From Agroathelia rolfsii (taxonomy: Eukaryota; Basidiomycota; Agaricomycetes; Amylocorticiales; Amylocorticiaceae): a stretch of 64,000 bases of DNA. This document shows positions 60,754 through 64,000 of the stretch, in pieces; position 1 is the stretch's first letter; every line of letters begins with the position of its first letter. Location of the stretch: contig JABRWF010000004.1 in assembly GCA_018343915.1 (NCBI GenBank), positions 2,170,001-2,234,000 of the forward strand, given 5' to 3'. The position numbers were made by a program, and so were the translations under genes. The notes below the pieces were generated by a model. It was not told the DNA's origin. It did no database searches and saw nothing but the letters and a program-made list of their open reading frames with translations.

Positions 60754-63597
60754 TCACGATTCATGGGTCAGTGCATCGACACAGATGATGCCGTCGCGCT
60801 CGCTCCAGGGGTATCCCCAGCGGTGGAGCCACTCGCGTACACCGGTGGCAAGACGATGGCGGGACGCGCCGCGAGCGACGTCCTGCGTGCCCGTATGCTT
60901 TTCTTCTCCGACTATGAGATATGCTATCCCCAAACATAAATCAGAACAACAACTAAAAGAGGAAAAATACTCATGGACTTACCCAGACCATAGAAATGCT
61001 CCCGCTCGAGCGAAAGCAAAAACTCTTCCAATACCTCCGTCGCCTCCGATGAATGCAGCGCATGCAGATCCAACAACGCCTCCGTCCTCTCTTCAGGCGT
61101 AGCCGATCCATCCCTACTCGAAATGCCCAAGCAGACACCCAGGCCACCAGCAATCATCTTCCCTCTCACTGACCGATCGGCAGCATCATCACTCCACGAC
61201 ACATCCCGCGCCCGCACCGCGCTCTGGGCAAGCTCCGCCCTCGCCCTAATCAAACTCCTCGCGCTCTCCTTCATCTCGGCGCTCATTTTCGAGTTCAACT
61301 CGTGCCCCTCGCGACTAAACCGCTTCGCCGCTGCACCATCTCCACGGCGCCAGGCATCCGCAGCACGGGATAGGCACGCATTGCGCGCCGCACCCAGCTG
61401 TAATGCACGTGAGCGGTAGGCCATGTATAGCGAGCTCACAGCCGTGCCCGTCGGCAACGTTGGCAGCAGCTTTGGTGGACGCAAGCGGATGCGCGGCGAC
61501 GGGCGCGGTGCCACGATCGCGGAGCGGTGGTGCAGCGATGCCGCTGAAGCGCCCATCACCGCTTCACGCTTCGCAGCCAGCATGGGGTCCGCCGGGTTCT
61601 GCGGGCTTGTGAGCGTCTGCTGGCCTGTGACGGTGATCGTGGGCGTGGCGGGGCCGTTCTGCTTTTTGACCGCAGCGGCGAAGCGCGTGCGGCCAGGGTC
61701 AAAGTTGGGCGTGCGCGACGGCCCGCCAAAGCCCAGCGCAGGGAACTCGTCCGAGGGAGGGCTCGGTGTGGTCTTCACGGGAGCGTTATTGAAATCACGG
61801 TTGCGTTGGCCAGGATTCGCACGTGCGATGACTTGATTGAGTAGGTTGGGATCCACATCTTTGGGCAAGTGATGCATGAATTCGCAGGTCTCGTTCTTCG
61901 CGCAGGTACCACGAAGCCAGAAACGGCAGAGCGCACGCTCCAGATCATGGCTATACCATTTAGTGAAAAAAGCGCGATCATGATCGGAATAATAGGTGTA
62001 TGGTAAGAATCGTCGTCATTATTATAGAAGACAGTAAGAAAAGCTCCTTACCTGAACCGACAATCAGAGCGAAGACACTCGCCAGCGACGAAGTACCGGC
62101 AGACCCTGTTACCAAGCGGTACAGGGCGTCCATTGACATACTTCACATTCTGTTTCTGAACACCATTGCCGTTATTACCCGGCTGGGTACCACGTCCAAT
62201 TGCCCCACTAGTGCGCTGACCAGGAGCCCCCTGTCCGTTAGCCGGCTGGGCCTTGTCCACGAGCCAGGCCATGGCACGTTCAAAGTCATACGAATTTGCA
62301 GCTAGAGCTTCCTCCAACTCGGAGGGCGCCAAACTTGCTCCGAACACGGACGAGAGCACATCAAATGGCGTCATACCGTCCGTTAACAGCGTGTCTTCTT
62401 CGGGTCCTGCATCTTCCTCAGGAACAACCGGGGGCAAAGGCGCAATCGGTTGGAACGGCCTCGCCGTCGCAGAGAGCGAGTGGCTATCAAGCCTGTCCGG
62501 CGGCGAAATGGACGAACCAGATGAGGTCGAATTCGACGGCCAGTCAAACTCCTGCGGCTGGATCGGGAACGATGGTGGACCCTGCTGCTTTTGTGCAAAC
62601 GGATCGAATGGGTCATCGTCGCTATCCACATCGTCGTCTGGCGGGCGGACTGAAGCGCGCAGAGACGAACTGCGTGCAAGCGGCTGCCGGTCGGGTAAAA
62701 GTGGTGCTGCAATCGCTAAGTTCGAGGTGGCCCGCGTCGCCCATGGATCGGGGGACTCAGATCGGGGGGCATGCAGAGGATGCGTAGCGGCTGCAGAGAG
62801 CGGGCGCTGGATGGGCTTGAACTTGGATATATCAGCGCTTAGGAGACGTGGTGATGAGAGCGGAGAGGCCGGCAGCGATGACGAGAAATAATCTGTTGCC
62901 ACGACCGTTGTTCTAGTTAAGACAGGAGATAGGCCAGGTCCTGGCGCTGGCGTAGGCGCTGGAGAGGCCGGTCGAGACCAGGGGTTTGTCTGAGGATGCA
63001 GGGGCGAGGTCAAAGGGAGCGAGGGCCGCTTGAATCCAATGCCCAGCGGAGAAGAGGGCGCCGAGGCAGAAAAGCTGGTAGGTGGATCCAAATGGGATGC
63101 GAGGCGGGACGACGGGCGTGAGATGGGCCTCCGATGGGGCGCATGAGACAAGAATGGGATACCGGCCATGTCGTCCCTATGCTTATGCATCAAATCTAAA
63201 ATATTTTGTTCCAGCTGTACTCAAGCAGCAAACGAGCAACATATGAGTTTTGTTCTTATTCAGGCAATGTTAGAGACAACAAGACAAGACTACTAACCAG
63301 CTCGTCATCCATAATGTGAAAATGTTCTCTGAGAAACTCCCTGAGCTCTTCCTCGCGCTCCTCCTCAAGCAAGATGATCGCTCGAGAAAGGAGGGCAGGG
63401 CTTATGTCGTTCTCAGCACTGTCATACCCATCGAGGTTGAGTGCGAGAGGCTTTGGGCTGTTGTGAGCAAATGGGCTCTGTTTGGCGATTATAGCCAGCT
63501 GGGCCTTGGTGTGGGGAAATTTGGGCGCAGCAGGCGGGATGTAGACCGGGTCGTCCTGGATGCGAGGCAGCGAGGGCGACTGCACCAGGGTTGACAT
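60754..63597 (-). CDS. CCCH zinc-finger, DUF1771 and Smr domain protein
   Basis: A probable RNA-binding and RNA-cleaving or RNA-surveillance protein. The start is MSTLVQSPSLPRIQDDPVYI (63597), followed by a helical segment (LLEEEREEELREFLREHFHI). A long Ser/Pro-rich region comes next. A CUE/UBA-like segment lies around 62260-62370 (DVLSSVFGASLAPSELEEAL, DFERAMAWLVDKA). CCCH fingers follow: CRYFVAGECLRSDCRFR-H and CRFWLRGTCAKNETCEFMH. Then DUF1771 (YMAYRSRALQLGAARNACLS, RRGDGAAAKRFSREGHELNS) and Smr, with the metal/nuclease motif LDLHALHSSEATEVLEEFL and, after an intron, YLIVGEEKHTGTQDVARGAS. It stops at 60754. The Smr second motif differs from the bacterial TGxG form, and I believe this variant is usual for the fungal group. 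Ribosome-collision nucleases such as Cue2 share the CUE+Smr plan. Confidence 0.88.
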
Positions 63598-63906
63598 GGC
63601 TGATGGCCTACTACGATGGTAGTTGCAATCTATAAAGGTATATGTCTCTCGTCGTCGTCGTTGACTGGAGGGAGAGACCAAGAACAAGGCGGGACTGATT
63701 TCGTGGTCGCTGCACGTCGATTGATGGCGGAGTTCCCGGCCGGGCGGAGCGCCGAAAGTCTTGTTACAAACGCCTACACTTTGGCTATACATTGCTACAC
63801 TTTGTGTTACAAGGCTATATAATGAATTGGCTATCTTTTATCGATGCCTCCGGCCGTATTTCTAAATTAGGAGCAATTGCCCAATTTATTGTCAATCCAG
63901 TCAGAC
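63598..63906. promoter_or_regulatory. Divergent intergenic promoter at the right edge
   Basis: 309 bp between the CCCH/Smr ATG (minus) and the ATG of the right-edge gene (plus). Repeated CTACACTTTG-like words lie at about 63774-63803. Otherwise no motif recognised. Confidence 0.45.
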
Positions 63907-64000
63907 ATGTCACTTTCCACACCTAATAATGGCGAGCCAGATCTACTCATCCCATTGCACGAGCACAAATTCCTCCCGCCAGCATCCCTTGGCCTTACCG
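63907..64000 (+). CDS. 5' end of an unidentified gene, cut by the window edge
   Basis: An ATG at 63907 opens a frame of 31 codons, beginning MSLSTPNNGEPDLLIPLHEH and continuing to the last base. The position head-to-head with a gene, and the open, protein-like composition, make a real start likely. The product cannot be identified from this fragment. Confidence 0.55.
   Translation, partial: MSLSTPNNGEPDLLIPLHEHKFLPPASLGLT

Noticed and set aside
1..64000. Mobile elements, CRISPR arrays, rRNA and phage-like genes
   Set aside because: I looked for transposase, reverse transcriptase and integrase motifs, terminal repeats, regular spacers and rRNA-like stretches by eye and saw none; decayed fragments could still be missed.

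Overview
The window reads as nuclear DNA of a filamentous fungus, most likely a basidiomycete (Agaricomycotina). Genes are close together on both strands and cut by many short GT-AG introns, mostly about 50-70 nt. The gene set includes BEM3, clathrin, RHO3, SUR2, MSC2, a Zn2Cys6 regulator and a BBC1/AIM3-type protein. I find 19 complete protein genes, one gene that looks broken and one gene cut by the right edge. I see no rRNA, tRNA, CRISPR array or intact transposon. All exon joins were inferred by eye from reading frames and splice consensus, so exact splice sites and starts may be off in places.

Layout, left to right. 0.7-5.5 kb (-): a BEM3-like Cdc42/Rho GAP. 7.2-10.6 kb (-): an iron-sulfur L-serine dehydratase of bacterial type with a mitochondrial-looking leader, head-to-head with a PQ-loop membrane protein of the Any1/SLC66A2 type (10.9-12.0 kb, +). 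12.2-18.8 kb (+): clathrin heavy chain. 19.1-20.9 kb: PET191 (-) and IBA57 (+), two mitochondrial assembly factors sharing a 108-bp divergent promoter. 21.1-23.4 kb (-): an ADF-H / charged helix / PH protein. 23.9-25.4 kb (-): a DUF1295 membrane protein. 26.6-28.4 kb (-): alanine-glyoxylate aminotransferase whose 5' end is split into micro-exons. 29.3-31.9 kb (-): dynein intermediate chain, head-to-head with SUR2 (32.2-33.3 kb, +). 33.5-35.0 kb (-): MAK16, head-to-head with CAF40 (35.3-36.7 kb, +). 37.8-39.1 kb (-): RHO3. 40.1-44.2 kb (-): a Zn2Cys6 transcription factor followed upstream by about 4.4 kb without a recognisable gene. 48.6-50.2 kb (-): an unknown coiled-coil protein. 52.2-54.1 kb (+): a fused siroheme synthase (Met8+Met1 activities). 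54.3-55.9 kb (+): an apparently decayed BBC1/AIM3-like gene. 56.3-59.9 kb (-): an MSC2-type zinc transporter with a long His-rich loop. 60.8-63.6 kb (-): a CCCH / DUF1771 / Smr protein. 63.9 kb (+): the start of a gene running off the window.

This is ordinary core-genome territory, not a gene cluster. Several genes share a theme without evidence of joint control: polarity, actin and trafficking (BEM3, RHO3, clathrin, dynein, ADF-H/PH, the broken BBC1/AIM3-like gene) and mitochondrial or iron-sulfur biology (serine dehydratase, PET191, IBA57, siroheme synthase). The most interesting observations are the broken BBC1/AIM3-like gene, the leader on the bacterial-type Fe-S serine dehydratase, the tandem micro-exons of AGX1, the tight PET191/IBA57 pair, and the ADF-H/PH architecture.
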